Origin: Candidatus Sulfotelmatobacter kueseliae
Lineage (GTDB): Bacteria > Acidobacteriota > Terriglobia > Terriglobales > Acidobacteriaceae
Assembly: GCA_900290255.1 (NCBI GenBank)
Contig: OMOD01000002.1
Location: 58,201-122,200, forward strand
Direction of reading: 5' to 3'
Length of the DNA: 64,000 nt
Both the position numbers and the translations under genes were made by a program. This document shows positions 33,083 to 42,471 of the stretch, in pieces (the stretch's first letter is position 1; every line of letters begins with the position of its first letter). The notes beneath the pieces are model-generated. The model ran no database searches and was not told where the DNA came from. It worked only from the letters and a program-made list of their open reading frames with translations.

Positions 33083-33167
33083 TGATCCCGTTTCAATCGA
33101 AGGGTCCTGGAATTGAGGTCCGTGGTTCCCACGCTTCGAAAACCGCGAAGCGTGGGGCAGCCGAATC
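33083..33167. repeat. 85-bp repeat, right copy
   Basis: Second copy of the 32464-32548 repeat, starting 5 nt after the membrane-protein stop. Four differences cluster in the first 30 bases; the hairpin is identical. Confidence 0.9.
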
Positions 33168-33326
33168 CGTACTACTGCATGCATGACCTAGGTGGACTAG
33201 TCTCGGTCCCTCAGCGGCTGAAGCCGGTTCGTTTTCTGAGGTCGAATCGGCACGAGTAAACTCGTGACCTTCCCGGTTGTTCTCGGTTGAATTGCCTTGC
33301 CGGTTGCGTTGAGAACCGTAGAGGAG

Positions 33327-33371
33327 GTCGAGCCTCGCTCGACGGACAGCCGAGGGCGGCTGTCCCCACAT
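33327..33371. repeat. double-hairpin repeat, family 1, copy B
   Basis: Hairpin 1 is GTCGAGC-CTC-GCTCGAC, a compensated version of copy A; hairpin 2 GGACAGCC/GGCTGTCC with loop GAGGGC is identical to copy A. It abuts the stop of the gene at 33375. Confidence 0.85.
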
Positions 33372-33374
33372 GGC

Positions 33375-33566
33375 TCAGTCGCCGCTGGCGTGATTTTGGG
33401 TGGGGACCAGCACCAGCCGTGGGCGGCCGACGACAAGTTCGGGCTGGCGCGGGCGGCCGAACGTAGACAGGATGCCGAACACTACCGCATAGGCGGCGAG
33501 AACGCCGAATCCAACTGACGCGATGACGGTGGCGAAGAGAATGACGGGCATGAAGAGCGAAATCAC
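33375..33566 (-). CDS. small single-helix membrane protein
   Basis: A 63-residue protein with an N-terminal hydrophobic helix spanning residues 3-32 (LFMPVILFATVIASVGFGVL, AYAVVFGIL) and a basic, Arg/Pro-rich tail (RPRQPELVVGRPRLVLVPTQ). Similar small proteins accompany many acidobacterial chromosomal loci without known function. A palindromic repeat abuts its 3' end and a heptad array lies upstream of its start. Confidence 0.55.
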   Translation of the reverse strand: MISLFMPVILFATVIASVGFGVLAAYAVVFGILSTFGRPRQPELVVGRPRLVLVPTQNHASGD

Positions 33567-33593
33567 GGTCTTAAATCCTTCGAAAATCAGTTG

Positions 33594-33692
33594 TTAGTCC
33601 TTAGTCCTAAGTCCTAAGTCCTAAGTCCTGAGTCCTGTCGTTGCCGAAACCTCGTACCTGCTCACGACTCAGGACTTACGACCCACGACTGA
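33594..33692. repeat. heptad array AGTCCTA with inverted partner
   Basis: AGTCCTA/AGTCCTG units repeat with period 7 from 33594 to about 33637; degenerate reverse-complement units (GACTCAGGACTTACGAC) follow at 33661-33692, so the whole can fold back on itself. Confidence 0.75.
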
Positions 33693-33819
33693 CGCCACTC
33701 TACCTGCATTGACGCTCCGCGCTATTGCCGACTAAGATACGGAGTAGAGCTGTGCATTCCCACTTTCGGACAATTCTGATTACCTGTCGACGTTACGGAA
33801 GAGGCATGACCCTGGGTGA

Positions 33820-36642
33820 ATGATGGCGATTACCAAGATTTCTGTCCGTGGCGCCCGCCAGCACAACCTTAAGAACATTGACGTCGAGATTCCGCGTAAC
33901 TCCCTGACCGTGGTTACCGGGCTGAGCGGGTCGGGCAAGTCGTCACTGGCTTTTGACACGATTTATGCCGAGGGACAGCGCCGCTATGTGGAGACTTTGT
34001 CGGCCTATGCGCGGCAGTTTCTGGACCAGATGGAACGCCCGGATGTTGATGCGATTGATGGACTTAGCCCGTCCATCTCGATTGAGCAGAGAACCACCAG
34101 CCGCAGCCCGCGTTCAACGGTCGGGACGATCACCGAAATCTACGACTATCTTCGCCTGTTGTTCGCTTCCATCGGGGTCCCGCACTGCCCCAAATGTGGG
34201 CGGGCGATCAGCCGCCAGTCCGCCGACCAGATCGTGCAGCGGGTAATGGCGCTGACCCCGGAAGACCGGGTCATGGTCATGGCTCCCATCGTCCGCGGGC
34301 GCAAGGGCGAGTTCAAGAAGGAAATGGAGACGCTGGTCAAGCACGGCTACACGCGTGCGCGCATTGACGGCGAGCTGGTCAATCTGGACGACGACACCGT
34401 CATCAATCTCGACAAGCGGAAGAACCACACCATCGAAGTCGTGATTGACCGCCTGCTGGTGAAGCCGGGAATCGAGCATCGCCTGGAGATGTCGGTCGGT
34501 TTAGCGATGAAACTGGCGGGCGGATTGGTGCAAGTTGCCGTTGTCGGAAGCGAGGAGCAGCTGTATTCCGAGAAGCTGGCCTGTCCCGATTGCGGCATCA
34601 ACGTGCCGCAACTGGAGCCGCGCTCGTTTTCGTTCAACAGCATGTATGGAGCGTGCCCGGAGTGCCACGGGCTGGGCAGCAAGTACGATTTCGATCCCGC
34701 CAAAGTGATCAGCGACTGGTCAAAGCCGCTGCTCGACGGCGCCCTGGGGCCGGGGTCCTCGTCACAGCATCTGATTCACATGTTGCAGATTTCGGCTGCG
34801 GCGTATGGCATTGATCTCAGCACCCCGTTCGAGAAACTCCCGGAAGCGACGCAGAATTTCCTGCTCAATGGCGAGCCCGGCCGCGGCGGCAAGACCGGGT
34901 TTCACGGCATCTTCGGATATCTGAAGCAGAATCTGGAAGAGTCTACTTCGGAAGGGTATCGCGACTGGTTGATGGACCACATGTCGGCGGCGGAGTGTCC
35001 GGCGTGCCAGGGTAAGCGGCTGCGGCCGGAAAGCTTGGCGGTCAAGGTGAACGGCATGTCCATTGCCGAGTTCACGGCCATGCCGGTCTCGCGGGCACTG
35101 GAAGTGGCTTCAGGAATCAAGCTGGCTGGACGCGAGGCGGCGATTGCCGGGCGCGTCATGCATGAAATCGTCGAGCGGCTGCAGTTTCTGAACGCTGTCG
35201 GCCTGGGATACATCTCGCTCGATCGTTCGGCGGCCACGTTATCGGGCGGCGAGGGGCAAAGAATTCGCCTGGCAACACAGATTGGGTCGAAGCTGCGCGG
35301 CGTGTTGTACGTGCTCGATGAGCCGTCGATCGGGTTGCATCATCGCGACAACGACCGCTTGCTGAACGCCCTCGAGAATCTGCGCGATCTCGGCAACACG
35401 GTTCTGGTCGTCGAGCACGATGAAGAGACGATCCGGCGGGCGGATTACGTTGTCGACCTCGGGCCAGGCGCGGGACGGCACGGCGGCAGCCTGGTCGCGC
35501 ACGGAACGCCGGAACAAATCATGCACGAGCCGAATTCGCTGACCGGAGCATACATCGCGGGGCGAGCCGTGATTGAGATGCGGCCGGAGCGGCGGCAGAA
35601 AAACGGAGCAGCGCTGACGATTCTGGGCGCGAAGGAAAACAATCTCAAGAATCTCGATGTCACGTTCCCCCTGGGCGTGATGACGCTGGTGACGGGCGTT
35701 TCCGGTTCGGGCAAGTCCACGCTGGTGAACGACATTCTGTATCGCGCGCTGGCGCGCCAGCTTTACCGCTCGCGCGAGAAAGCGGGCGAGCACAAGGCGA
35801 TCTCGGGCGCGGAGAACATTGATAAAGTCATCCGCATTGATCAGTCGCCGATCGGGCGCACGCCGCGGTCGAATCCGGCGACGTATACCGGAGTCTTCAC
35901 CGCGATCCGCGATCTGTATGCCATGCTGCCCGAGTCGCGTGAGCGCGGCTACAAGGCAGGACGGTTTTCCTTCAACGTCTCCGGCGGGCGCTGCGAGGCC
36001 TGCCAGGGCGAGGGGCAGCGGCGCATCGAGATGAATTTTCTTCCCGACGTGTACGTGCTGTGCGAGGTCTGCGGCGGGCGCCGCTACAACTCGGAAACGC
36101 TGGCGGTGAAGTACAACGGGTACTCCATTGCCGACCTGCTGGAGATGCCGGTTTCTGACGCGCTGCCGATTCTCGAAAACATTCCGCAGGTCAAGCAGAA
36201 GCTGCAAACGCTGGTGGACGTAGGACTGGGCTACATTCATCCTGGGCAATCGGCCGTCACACTCTCGGGCGGCGAGGCCCAGCGCATCAAGCTGGCACGC
36301 GAGTTGTCGAAGCGGCAGACGGGCAAAACGCTTTATCTGCTTGACGAGCCGACCACTGGGCTGCACTTCGACGACGTCAAGAAACTGCTCGACGTGCTGC
36401 ACCGGTTGACCGACCTGGGCAACTCGATCATCATCATCGAACATAATCTGGACGTGATTCGCAACGCCGACTGGATCATTGATCTCGGCCCCGAGGGCGG
36501 CGAGGAGGGCGGGCGCATCGTAGCCCAGGGCACGCCCGAGCAGGTGGCGCGGGTGAAGAAGTCGTATACGGGGCAGGCGCTGGCGGGGTATTTTGGGAAG
36601 GCAGTTGCCAGTGGCCAGTTGCCAGGGGCCAGTTCTCAGTGA
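33820..36642 (+). CDS. uvrA: excinuclease ABC subunit A
   Basis: UvrA is the DNA damage-recognition ATPase of nucleotide excision repair. The 940-residue protein has two ABC modules: Walker A GLSGSGKS at 34-41 and GVSGSGKST at about 637; signatures [14 protein letters not shown] and [14 protein letters not shown]; Walker [14 protein letters not shown] and [13 protein letters not shown]. Zinc-binding cysteines appear as CPKCG, CPDCG...[20 protein letters not shown] and CEVCGGRR. Length is normal except for the final residues [10 protein letters not shown], which are encoded by a heptad repeat array (36601-36640) that has replaced or extended the native C-terminus. Confidence 0.98.
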   Translation: MMAITKISVRGARQHNLKNIDVEIPRNSLTVVTGLSGSGKSSLAFDTIYAEGQRRYVETLSAYARQFLDQMERPDVDAIDGLSPSISIEQRTTSRSPRSTVGTITEIYDYLRLLFASIGVPHCPKCGRAISRQSADQIVQRVMALTPEDRVMVMAPIVRGRKGEFKKEMETLVKHGYTRARIDGELVNLDDDTVINLDKRKNHTIEVVIDRLLVKPGIEHRLEMSVGLAMKLAGGLVQVAVVGSEEQLYSEKLACPDCGINVPQLEPRSFSFNSMYGACPECHGLGSKYDFDPAKVISDWSKPLLDGALGPGSSSQHLIHMLQISAAAYGIDLSTPFEKLPEATQNFLLNGEPGRGGKTGFHGIFGYLKQNLEESTSEGYRDWLMDHMSAAECPACQGKRLRPESLAVKVNGMSIAEFTAMPVSRALEVASGIKLAGREAAIAGRVMHEIVERLQFLNAVGLGYISLDRSAATLSGGEGQRIRLATQIGSKLRGVLYVLDEPSIGLHHRDNDRLLNALENLRDLGNTVLVVEHDEETIRRADYVVDLGPGAGRHGGSLVAHGTPEQIMHEPNSLTGAYIAGRAVIEMRPERRQKNGAALTILGAKENNLKNLDVTFPLGVMTLVTGVSGSGKSTLVNDILYRALARQLYRSREKAGEHKAISGAENIDKVIRIDQSPIGRTPRSNPATYTGVFTAIRDLYAMLPESRERGYKAGRFSFNVSGGRCEACQGEGQRRIEMNFLPDVYVLCEVCGGRRYNSETLAVKYNGYSIADLLEMPVSDALPILENIPQVKQKLQTLVDVGLGYIHPGQSAVTLSGGEAQRIKLARELSKRQTGKTLYLLDEPTTGLHFDDVKKLLDVLHRLTDLGNSIIIIEHNLDVIRNADWIIDLGPEGGEEGGRIVAQGTPEQVARVKKSYTGQALAGYFGKAVASGQLPGASSQ

Positions 36643-36725
36643 TTGCAAAGAGGATTTTCGATTTCCGATTGACGATTGCCGATTGAACAAGAAATCGCAA
36701 ATCGAAAATCGAAAATCAAATCGTA
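36601..36725. repeat. two heptad arrays, the first coding for the UvrA C-terminus
   Basis: 36601-36640 has the period-7 pattern CAGTTGC CAGTGGC CAGTTGC CAGGGGC. 36655-36725 has GATTTTC GATTTCC GATTGAC GATTGCC followed by reverse-complement GGAAATC/CGAAAATC-type units, forming a long imperfect hairpin. Confidence 0.8.
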
Positions 36726-36748
36726 AACAGATAGAAGGGACCTGTCCC

Positions 36749-37639
36749 CTGTCTTCTCCTGACAATCCGCAGAGTGAACCGCAACCGCTGGCGAACGCCG
36801 AGCCGCAAGTCTCGCCGCCAATCCCGGCCGATCCGCTTGCTCCTGATCTCGCCGGGTTGACTACGCGCACGCCCGTCCCAGCCGCGCCTCCGGTCGAGAA
36901 TCCCGTCTGGAGCGGGTGGGACGTATTGCTGATCGCCGCGCTGACGTTCGTGACCATGATCGTGCTGCAGCTAGCGGTACTGCTGGGCGCGCACTGGTGG
37001 CGCTATCCGCACGAGAGCCTGTCAGACGTGGCCCAGAAGCCGATTATTTTGCTGGTTTCGCAGTTCCTGATCTATGCCGCGGTCGCAGCCTTCATGGTTA
37101 TGCTGGTCGAGGGCAAATATCATGCCCCGTTCTGGCAGGCGATTCTCTGGAACTGGCCGCGGGCGCAATGGAGGCTGCTGGCCCTGGGAGCCGTGATGTT
37201 CCTGGCCCTCGGCCTGCTGGAAAACCTGATGCCCATGCCGAAGGACACGCCCTTCGAGCATCTTTTTGACCGGCCGCGAGATGCTTACCTGATCTCGCTC
37301 ATCGCCGTCACCCTGGGGCCGTTGATGGAGGAATTGTTCTTTCGCGGATTCATGTATCCCGTGCTGGCGAGGCGCATGGGCGTTTTGTGGGGAATCATTT
37401 TGACGGCGCTCCCGTTCGGGTTGATTCACTTGCCGCAATACGGATGGGCCTGGGGAGCGGCGCTGGTGATCTTCCTGGTCGGGGTGGTGTGCGGAGCGGT
37501 GCGGGCGGCGACAGAATCGGTGGCGGCCAGTTTCCTGGTGCACGTGGGCTACAACGGTGCGCAGATGGTGATTGCTCTGGTGGCGACCCACGGCTTCCGG
37601 CACGTGGAGAAAGCCCTGATCGCGCAGTTGTCGTCGTAG
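36749..37639 (+). CDS. CPBP-family intramembrane protease (CAAX-protease-like)
   Basis: An integral membrane protein of about 296 residues. The first 45 residues are Pro/Ala-rich and cytoplasmic; helices follow at WDVLLIAALTFVTMIVLQL, PIILLVSQFLIYAAVAAFMV, LLALGAVMFLALGLLENL and later segments. The glutamic-protease motifs are present: MEELFFRGFMYPVLAR (E-E-x3-R) and FGLIHLPQYGWAWG. The start is uncertain: the frame runs back through repeat DNA to 36593, no ATG lies before the first helix, and a CTG at 36749 has AGAAGGGA 8 nt upstream; TTG 36683 and TTG 36857 are alternatives. Substrate unknown. Confidence 0.82.
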   Translation: MSSPDNPQSEPQPLANAEPQVSPPIPADPLAPDLAGLTTRTPVPAAPPVENPVWSGWDVLLIAALTFVTMIVLQLAVLLGAHWWRYPHESLSDVAQKPIILLVSQFLIYAAVAAFMVMLVEGKYHAPFWQAILWNWPRAQWRLLALGAVMFLALGLLENLMPMPKDTPFEHLFDRPRDAYLISLIAVTLGPLMEELFFRGFMYPVLARRMGVLWGIILTALPFGLIHLPQYGWAWGAALVIFLVGVVCGAVRAATESVAASFLVHVGYNGAQMVIALVATHGFRHVEKALIAQLSS

Positions 37640-37671
37640 CCGGACTGGGTGGCGCCAGCGCTGCCTCGCGT

Positions 37672-37778
37672 TTCGTATCAGGGCACGCCTTCAGGCGTGC
37701 CGCACCAACTGCACAACACGCCTCGGCTTGGTGTCCTGCCCCTTTGACGGCATCGCTGAAGCGATGCCCTGATACGAA
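37672..37778. repeat. composite palindromic element with 14-bp inverted ends
   Basis: TTCGTATCAGGGCA (37672-37685) recurs inverted at 37765-37778. Inside are GGCACGCC-TTCA-GGCGTGCC and GGCATCGCT-GAA-GCGATGCC hairpins. Same layout as 30278-30454 with unrelated sequence. Confidence 0.85.
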
Positions 37779-37901
37779 CCGTACAAGTGCCCGCGCCACG
37801 CGGGATGCAACCCTTGAACCTTGGAACTTCGCAACCCTGAAACTTTGAAGCCTTGCTTCCGGTTGCCCTCCAACCTCTCCTTTTGCGATACTCGGAGCGC
37901 T

Positions 37902-38381
37902 ATGAAGGGAAATCCGAAAGTCATTGCTGAACTGAACAAAGCGCTCCGGGAAGAGCTGACGGCCATCAACCAGTACTTCCTGCACGCGGAGATGTGCGAG
38001 AACTGGGGTTACCACAAGCTCTCCGAATTCATCAAGAAACAGTCCATCGGCGAGATGAAGCACGCCGAAGTGCTGATGGAACGGATTCTGTTTCTGGATG
38101 GCAGCCCGTCCATGCAGCCGCTGGAGCTGAAGGTCGGCGGAACGGTCAAGACGATGCTCGAGAGCGATCTGGCGCTGGAGGTCGGGGCGGTGAAGCAGTA
38201 CAACGACTCGATCGCGATTGCCACCAAAGAAGGCGACAACGGCTCGCGCGATTTGCTGTTGCAGTTGCTGAAAGATGAAGAAGAACACGTGGACTTTCTC
38301 GAAGCGCAGATGCACCTCATCAAAGAGCTGGGCTACGAGCGGTATCTGACGCAGCAGATGGGGGAAAACGAGGAAGAATAG
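37902..38381 (+). CDS. bfr: bacterioferritin
   Basis: A 159-residue ferritin-like four-helix protein that stores iron as a 24-mer with heme. ATG 37902 gives the family start MKGNPKVIAELNKALREELT. The ferroxidase ligands are present: E18 in ALREELTAINQYF, E51 and H54 in IGEMKHAEVLMER, E94 in LALEVGAVKQYN and E127/H130 in DEEEHVDFL; M52 in GEMKHAE fits the heme ligand. An upstream in-frame extension is encoded by heptad repeat DNA and is rejected. No ferredoxin (bfd) partner is adjacent. Confidence 0.95.
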   Translation: MKGNPKVIAELNKALREELTAINQYFLHAEMCENWGYHKLSEFIKKQSIGEMKHAEVLMERILFLDGSPSMQPLELKVGGTVKTMLESDLALEVGAVKQYNDSIAIATKEGDNGSRDLLLQLLKDEEEHVDFLEAQMHLIKELGYERYLTQQMGENEEE

Positions 38382-38406
38382 GGCTGGTGTGGCGCGGGCA
38401 CTCTGT

Positions 38407-38558
38407 GTGGCGCGGGCACTCTTGCCCGCGTCTGCCGGCGGCGTGTGGGAAGCCGGGGTGAGCGGCGCTTTCAATTCGTGCTTCGCTTGGTAGGCTCTGG
38501 ACGTCCCATCGGAGCCTTGCTCTCGGTTAGTTTTCGCGGGCAGGAGTGCCCGCGCCAC
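38407..38558. repeat. inverted REP pair downstream of the RAYT gene
   Basis: GTGGCGCGGGCACTCTTGCC-type REP (38407-38430) is matched 23 of 24 by its inverted copy at 38535-38558. The second copy encodes the last residues of the transposase. The left unit is itself partly duplicated (about 38386-38400). Confidence 0.88.
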
Positions 38559-39042
38559 ATTGTTCATTGCTTGCCTCGGTCCACAGCCACGGATAGTCCT
38601 CGGGCTTTTCTACCAATCCCTTTCTTACGGGATTCTGGCGGATATAGTCGATCGTCTCGCGCAGACTCTCGTCACCACGAAGGACGTGGTCGAAAGACTC
38701 GTCCTGCCACACAGGGCCGGTTCTTCCGCTCAGTTTGTTGATGCTGCGCGACGAGGCGCCTTTGATGGCACGCAGGATTTCAGGGAGTGCGAAAGTCCAG
38801 CCGTCACCGTCGCGAAGGGCGGTGAATAGAAGGTGCACGTGATCGGGCATGATGACAGCGGCGTGAATCTGGATCGTTTTGCCATGGTCGCGGAGGCAAT
38901 GTTGCAGGGCAAGTGTGCGAGCTTCGGGCGAGAGTTCCAGGGTCTCCTGGGTGCGAAAGGTCACGAACAGCGGGCGATCGTCGCGTTGATAGTGGGGTAG
39001 GCGGCGGCGATACTCGTACCGGCGGAAGGCTGCGGTGGGCAT
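38527..39042 (-). CDS. REP-associated tyrosine transposase (RAYT, Y1 family)
   Basis: A 171-residue single-strand transposase-like enzyme. The HUH motif is H68-V-H70 in AAVIMPDHVHLLFTA; the probable nucleophile is Y133 in TIDYIRQNPVRKGLV; VWQDESFDHVLR at about 111-122 is the family's WQ-F-H signature. The gene lies between two same-orientation REP sequences (38535-38558 and 39159-39182), and the C-terminal residues GAGTPAREN are encoded by the REP itself. RAYTs are thought to mobilise REP hairpins in the same genome; this arrangement is what that model predicts. Confidence 0.93.
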   Translation of the reverse strand: MPTAAFRRYEYRRRLPHYQRDDRPLFVTFRTQETLELSPEARTLALQHCLRDHGKTIQIHAAVIMPDHVHLLFTALRDGDGWTFALPEILRAIKGASSRSINKLSGRTGPVWQDESFDHVLRGDESLRETIDYIRQNPVRKGLVEKPEDYPWLWTEASNEQCGAGTPAREN

Positions 39043-39158
39043 GGGGTGGTCTGTCCTCTTTATCGTACGGACGAAGGGATATTTTTCTTAGCAGATCAGG
39101 GTTTTTTCTTGTGGCAGGGTTCCGGAATGGAACGGGGGCTGTGCTCGTGGTTAGATTT

Positions 39159-39182
39159 CGCGGGCAGGAGTGCCCGCGCCAC
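39159..39182. repeat. REP sequence upstream of the RAYT gene
   Basis: Identical over 24 nt to the REP at 38535-38558 in the same orientation. Similarity extends about 17 nt further upstream (GCTCGTGGTTAGATTT against GCTCTCGGTTAGTTTT), so the unit is about 41 nt. Confidence 0.9.
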
Positions 39183-39192
39183 ACTACTGCTG

Positions 39193-41019
39193 CTATTTCA
39201 CCGTCACCGTCAGCAGTTGCGCGCCGCTCACCACGTAATCCAGCGGGGGCGTGGCGGTTTCGTCTACGTTGGATTCGCCGCTGACGGTCATTTCCTGGCT
39301 GCCGCGCATGCCGTCCATCACATTCATCACGCTGATGGGCAGCGTGGGCATGACCTTGTCGGCCACACGCACTTCGGGGTCGGCTTCGAGCAGTGAGACG
39401 TAGACGCGGTTGTTGGCGTGTTCCTGGTTCAGCACAGCGATGGTCGAGGCCAGATCGAGCTTGCGTCCGAAAGTCGGATTGGCGTGGTTCAGGCGATCGA
39501 GGGTCTCGCCGTCCGAGACCAGAATGCGCAGTGTTCCCTTGCTCACCGAAGTGGGAATCTTCACCGGAATCTGGCGCACGCTGCGCTCGCCGCGATAAGG
39601 CGCGAGCACAGTCTCGACCATAATCTGGTCGCCCGGCCGGACTTCGGTTACGTCGGTGCGCGCGCTTTCCAGGCGCGCCCACTTGCGCTCGCGCACCAGA
39701 TCGAAATCAAGCTTCACGCTCTCGACCGCGGGCGCGCTGTAAGGATTGTCGTAGATCCGTCCGAAGCGCTCGCCCAGCGATAGTGCGGCGCTCATGGCTG
39801 CGGGCTGGCCGCTCTCCGTCGGCGCAAACATGTTCTTCAGCGCAACTTCGGGGAATCCTTTGACGTGAATGGTGCCGTTGAGCCGGTAGGTGATTTCCTC
39901 GCCGTATTCGTTCACACCATGCAGCGCGTTGAAGACGGTGGCCATGATAGCCACCGGGCTCAGACGCGGATTGTTCAGGACTTCGTAGTGAAATTCTTTT
40001 TGCGGCGTGCCGGCCCCGCTATGGATGGCCAGCGTGACCGGAATCATGTCCGGTTGTTTGTTGAACACACCCAGAATGCCGGTGTGACGGTCCTCGACGA
40101 AAACCCCGGCCTCTTCGGTCATACTGACGATCTTGAAAGCGTCCAGGGGCGAGGGCAGCGTGGCCAGCACCTCGGCCTTGTTCATGGGCAGATCGACCGA
40201 GCCAAACTGCAGCAGGGGATGTCCGCAGGCGAGCAGGCGCTGCGGATCAATGTAAGTCACCGTGCAGGTAGCGGTGATATCCATATCGCCGCGGACCAGG
40301 ACCGCGCTCACGGCCGAGCCCGGTTCGAGCGGTTCGGGCTGCTTGTCGTTGCTGACCGATCCCGCGCCCATCACCGGCACGATTCCGGCAGATGCAAACT
40401 CGGGCGCGAAGCGTCGCACCGCCTCTTCGGAGAATCCGTTGAACACCAGCGGCGTTTCGATGGGTTCGAGATAATTCGCGTAATCCTGCTTGGCATAGTT
40501 CTGGTTGGCAAAATCGTGGACTGAACCCGGCAGCGTGGCAGCATCGCCGGGAGCCGCGGTCTTTCCGCTGGCATTGGTGAGGGCCGGCCTGGTCGCGGCC
40601 GATTCTTCGGCAGGCGACTTGTCGAGGGCGTTGATCTCGAGCATGTCAGCAATGGGGGTGACGCCGGCAATCGGCTCCTTGGAAAACTGCCCGATGCGGA
40701 AAGCGAGCGCGCCCGCCAGTTTGCCGTCAAGGTAAACCGGGCTCCCGCTCATACCGGCCACGACCCCGGTGTATTCCACCTTGGGTCCATGCAGACGGAT
40801 GAGGATCACGTCTCCCTTGGGGCCGTTGACGTTGTGCAGAACGCCAAGGACTTCGACGTCCATGGATTCCGGCTTCACGCCCTCAAACACGGTGTAGGCA
40901 ACGCCGCGCATGCCGGCGTGGATCTGACTGACGGGAATGGTCGGCTGCGAAACTTGAGCGATCAGAAATGTGGATAGGGATAGAGCGGAGACAACAACCG
41001 CGAGAACGGCTCTTTTCAT
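39193..41019 (-). CDS. SpoIVB-type (S55) serine peptidase-like exported protein
   Basis: A 608-residue exported protein; ATG 41019 precedes the signal peptide MKRAVLAVVVSALSLSTFLI. The S55 features are seen in order: HAGMRGVAYTVFEG at about 34-47, the nucleophile Ser in GVVAGMSGSPVYLDGKLAGA at about 85-104, and a catalytic-type His in LLACGHPLLQFG at about 253-264. The remaining 300 residues are beta-rich (VTPVTL, RPGDQIMVETVLAPYRGER) with no recognised domain. In sporulators S55 activates SpoIVFB; here the genome shows no sporulation context, so the substrate is unknown. Divergent from the VWFA gene. Confidence 0.85.
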   Translation of the reverse strand: MKRAVLAVVVSALSLSTFLIAQVSQPTIPVSQIHAGMRGVAYTVFEGVKPESMDVEVLGVLHNVNGPKGDVILIRLHGPKVEYTGVVAGMSGSPVYLDGKLAGALAFRIGQFSKEPIAGVTPIADMLEINALDKSPAEESAATRPALTNASGKTAAPGDAATLPGSVHDFANQNYAKQDYANYLEPIETPLVFNGFSEEAVRRFAPEFASAGIVPVMGAGSVSNDKQPEPLEPGSAVSAVLVRGDMDITATCTVTYIDPQRLLACGHPLLQFGSVDLPMNKAEVLATLPSPLDAFKIVSMTEEAGVFVEDRHTGILGVFNKQPDMIPVTLAIHSGAGTPQKEFHYEVLNNPRLSPVAIMATVFNALHGVNEYGEEITYRLNGTIHVKGFPEVALKNMFAPTESGQPAAMSAALSLGERFGRIYDNPYSAPAVESVKLDFDLVRERKWARLESARTDVTEVRPGDQIMVETVLAPYRGERSVRQIPVKIPTSVSKGTLRILVSDGETLDRLNHANPTFGRKLDLASTIAVLNQEHANNRVYVSLLEADPEVRVADKVMPTLPISVMNVMDGMRGSQEMTVSGESNVDETATPPLDYVVSGAQLLTVTVK

Positions 41020-41177
41020 CGAAGCCCCGAGAGGACCCGCCAACAGGCCCCGCTATCGGATTAGACTCGAACAATCTGGAACCCGTTGCCCTGAGGGGTA
41101 GTTCGGGACGGGCGAAACATCCCAATTGCGAATCCTTGCGTCTATACTAGCACAGGGGCTTTTTGGGGAGTCACACC

Positions 41178-42449
41178 ATGTTCAACCAGACCATGTTCAA
41201 CCAGAAGAAGGGTAAGACTTTACAGTGCAAGATGGCGCCCGCAACCAAGCCGGCGCTGGCGCTGGTAGTCTGCCTGGCCTTGTCGTATGGTTCTTTGCCC
41301 ATGTGGGCGCAGGACCAACCGGGACAAACTCCCGCGCCGCAGACGCCTTCCCAGACGCCGGACACGGAGAAGCCGAAGCAGGATGTCCCCGCCGAGGCGG
41401 GCGGCCCGAGTGGCAACGTGGGGCCGTATGCCATTCCCAAGAAGAATCCCGAAGAAGCGCCTCCACCGCCTCCGGCGGTAACTCCGAAAAAAGTGGAGGA
41501 CATGCCCGACTATTCGCTCAAGGTGAACGTGCCTCTGGTCAATGTGGACGTGCTGGTCACGACCAAAGATGGCCAGTTCGTTCCCGGGCTCAAGAAAGAG
41601 AATTTCCGGGTCGCGGAGGACGGAGTCCCGCAGGCGGTCAGCAAGTTCGCCGTCTCGGAAGCGCCGATCACGGCGGTGCTGCTGATCGAGTATGCTTCGA
41701 CGAATTATGTGTTCATGATTCAAGCGCTCCAGGCCTCGTATGCATTCGCCGGTTCACTGAAGAAAGACGACTGGGTCGCGGTGACCTATTACGATATGCA
41801 ACCCCACATCCTGACCGATTTTACCCAGGATAAGAAAGCGGTCTTTGGGGCGCTGAATCAGCTGCGCATTCCGGGCTTCGCCGAAACCAACGAGTTCGAC
41901 GCGCTCTATGACACACTCGACCGGCTGGACCGCATCGAAGGCAAGAAATATGTCATCCTGGTGTCGAGCGGCGTTGATACCTTCAGCAAACTGACCTACG
42001 ACAAGATCCTGAAGAAAGTCAAGGACACCAAAGACGTAACCATCTTTCCGGTCAGCATCGGGTGGTACCTGCGCGAAATGTGCGAGACTCGCGGCTGCGG
42101 CGGGATGTCCCACGGCATAGCCAGCATGGGCATCCACAACATAGACTACCTGCAGGCCGACAACGAGATGAAAACGTTCGCTTCCATGACCGGCGGACGC
42201 GCCTACTTCCCGCGCTTCCAGGCGGAGTTCGCCGAAATTTTCCACGACGTTGGCGACGACATCCGGCACCAGTACACCCTGGCTTACAGCCCCACCAACA
42301 CCAAGCTCGACGGAACTTACCGCAAGCTGAAAGTGCAAGTGGTGGCGCCCGACGGCGGCCCGCTGAAGGTGAAAGACCAGAAGGGCAAAGACGTGAAGAT
42401 CGAAGTCGTGGCCCGCGACGGCTACACCGCCAAGCACACGGTGGACTGA
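41178..42449 (+). CDS. exported VWFA-related acidobacterial protein
   Basis: A 423-residue exported protein of the VWFA-related family characteristic of Acidobacteriota. ATG 41178 has GGGGAG 7 nt upstream; the next codons contain a 15-nt tandem duplication (MFNQTMFNQ), and a signal peptide follows (LALVVCLALSYGSLPMWAQ). A Gln/Pro/Thr-rich linker leads to a beta sandwich (VNVPLVNVDVLVTTKDGQFV, LKKENFRVAEDGVPQAV). The VWA-like domain begins AVLLIEYAS and continues to VILVSSGVDTFSK; the classical DxSxS MIDAS is replaced by EYAS, so metal binding is doubtful. Confidence 0.9.
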   Translation: MFNQTMFNQKKGKTLQCKMAPATKPALALVVCLALSYGSLPMWAQDQPGQTPAPQTPSQTPDTEKPKQDVPAEAGGPSGNVGPYAIPKKNPEEAPPPPPAVTPKKVEDMPDYSLKVNVPLVNVDVLVTTKDGQFVPGLKKENFRVAEDGVPQAVSKFAVSEAPITAVLLIEYASTNYVFMIQALQASYAFAGSLKKDDWVAVTYYDMQPHILTDFTQDKKAVFGALNQLRIPGFAETNEFDALYDTLDRLDRIEGKKYVILVSSGVDTFSKLTYDKILKKVKDTKDVTIFPVSIGWYLREMCETRGCGGMSHGIASMGIHNIDYLQADNEMKTFASMTGGRAYFPRFQAEFAEIFHDVGDDIRHQYTLAYSPTNTKLDGTYRKLKVQVVAPDGGPLKVKDQKGKDVKIEVVARDGYTAKHTVD

Positions 42450-42471
42450 GACCGGCGGGCGCCAGCGGGCT

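Noticed and set aside
35239..36957. 572-codon minus-strand open frame opposite uvrA
   Set aside because: Antisense of the strongly conserved uvrA coding sequence; composition is typical of a shadow frame.
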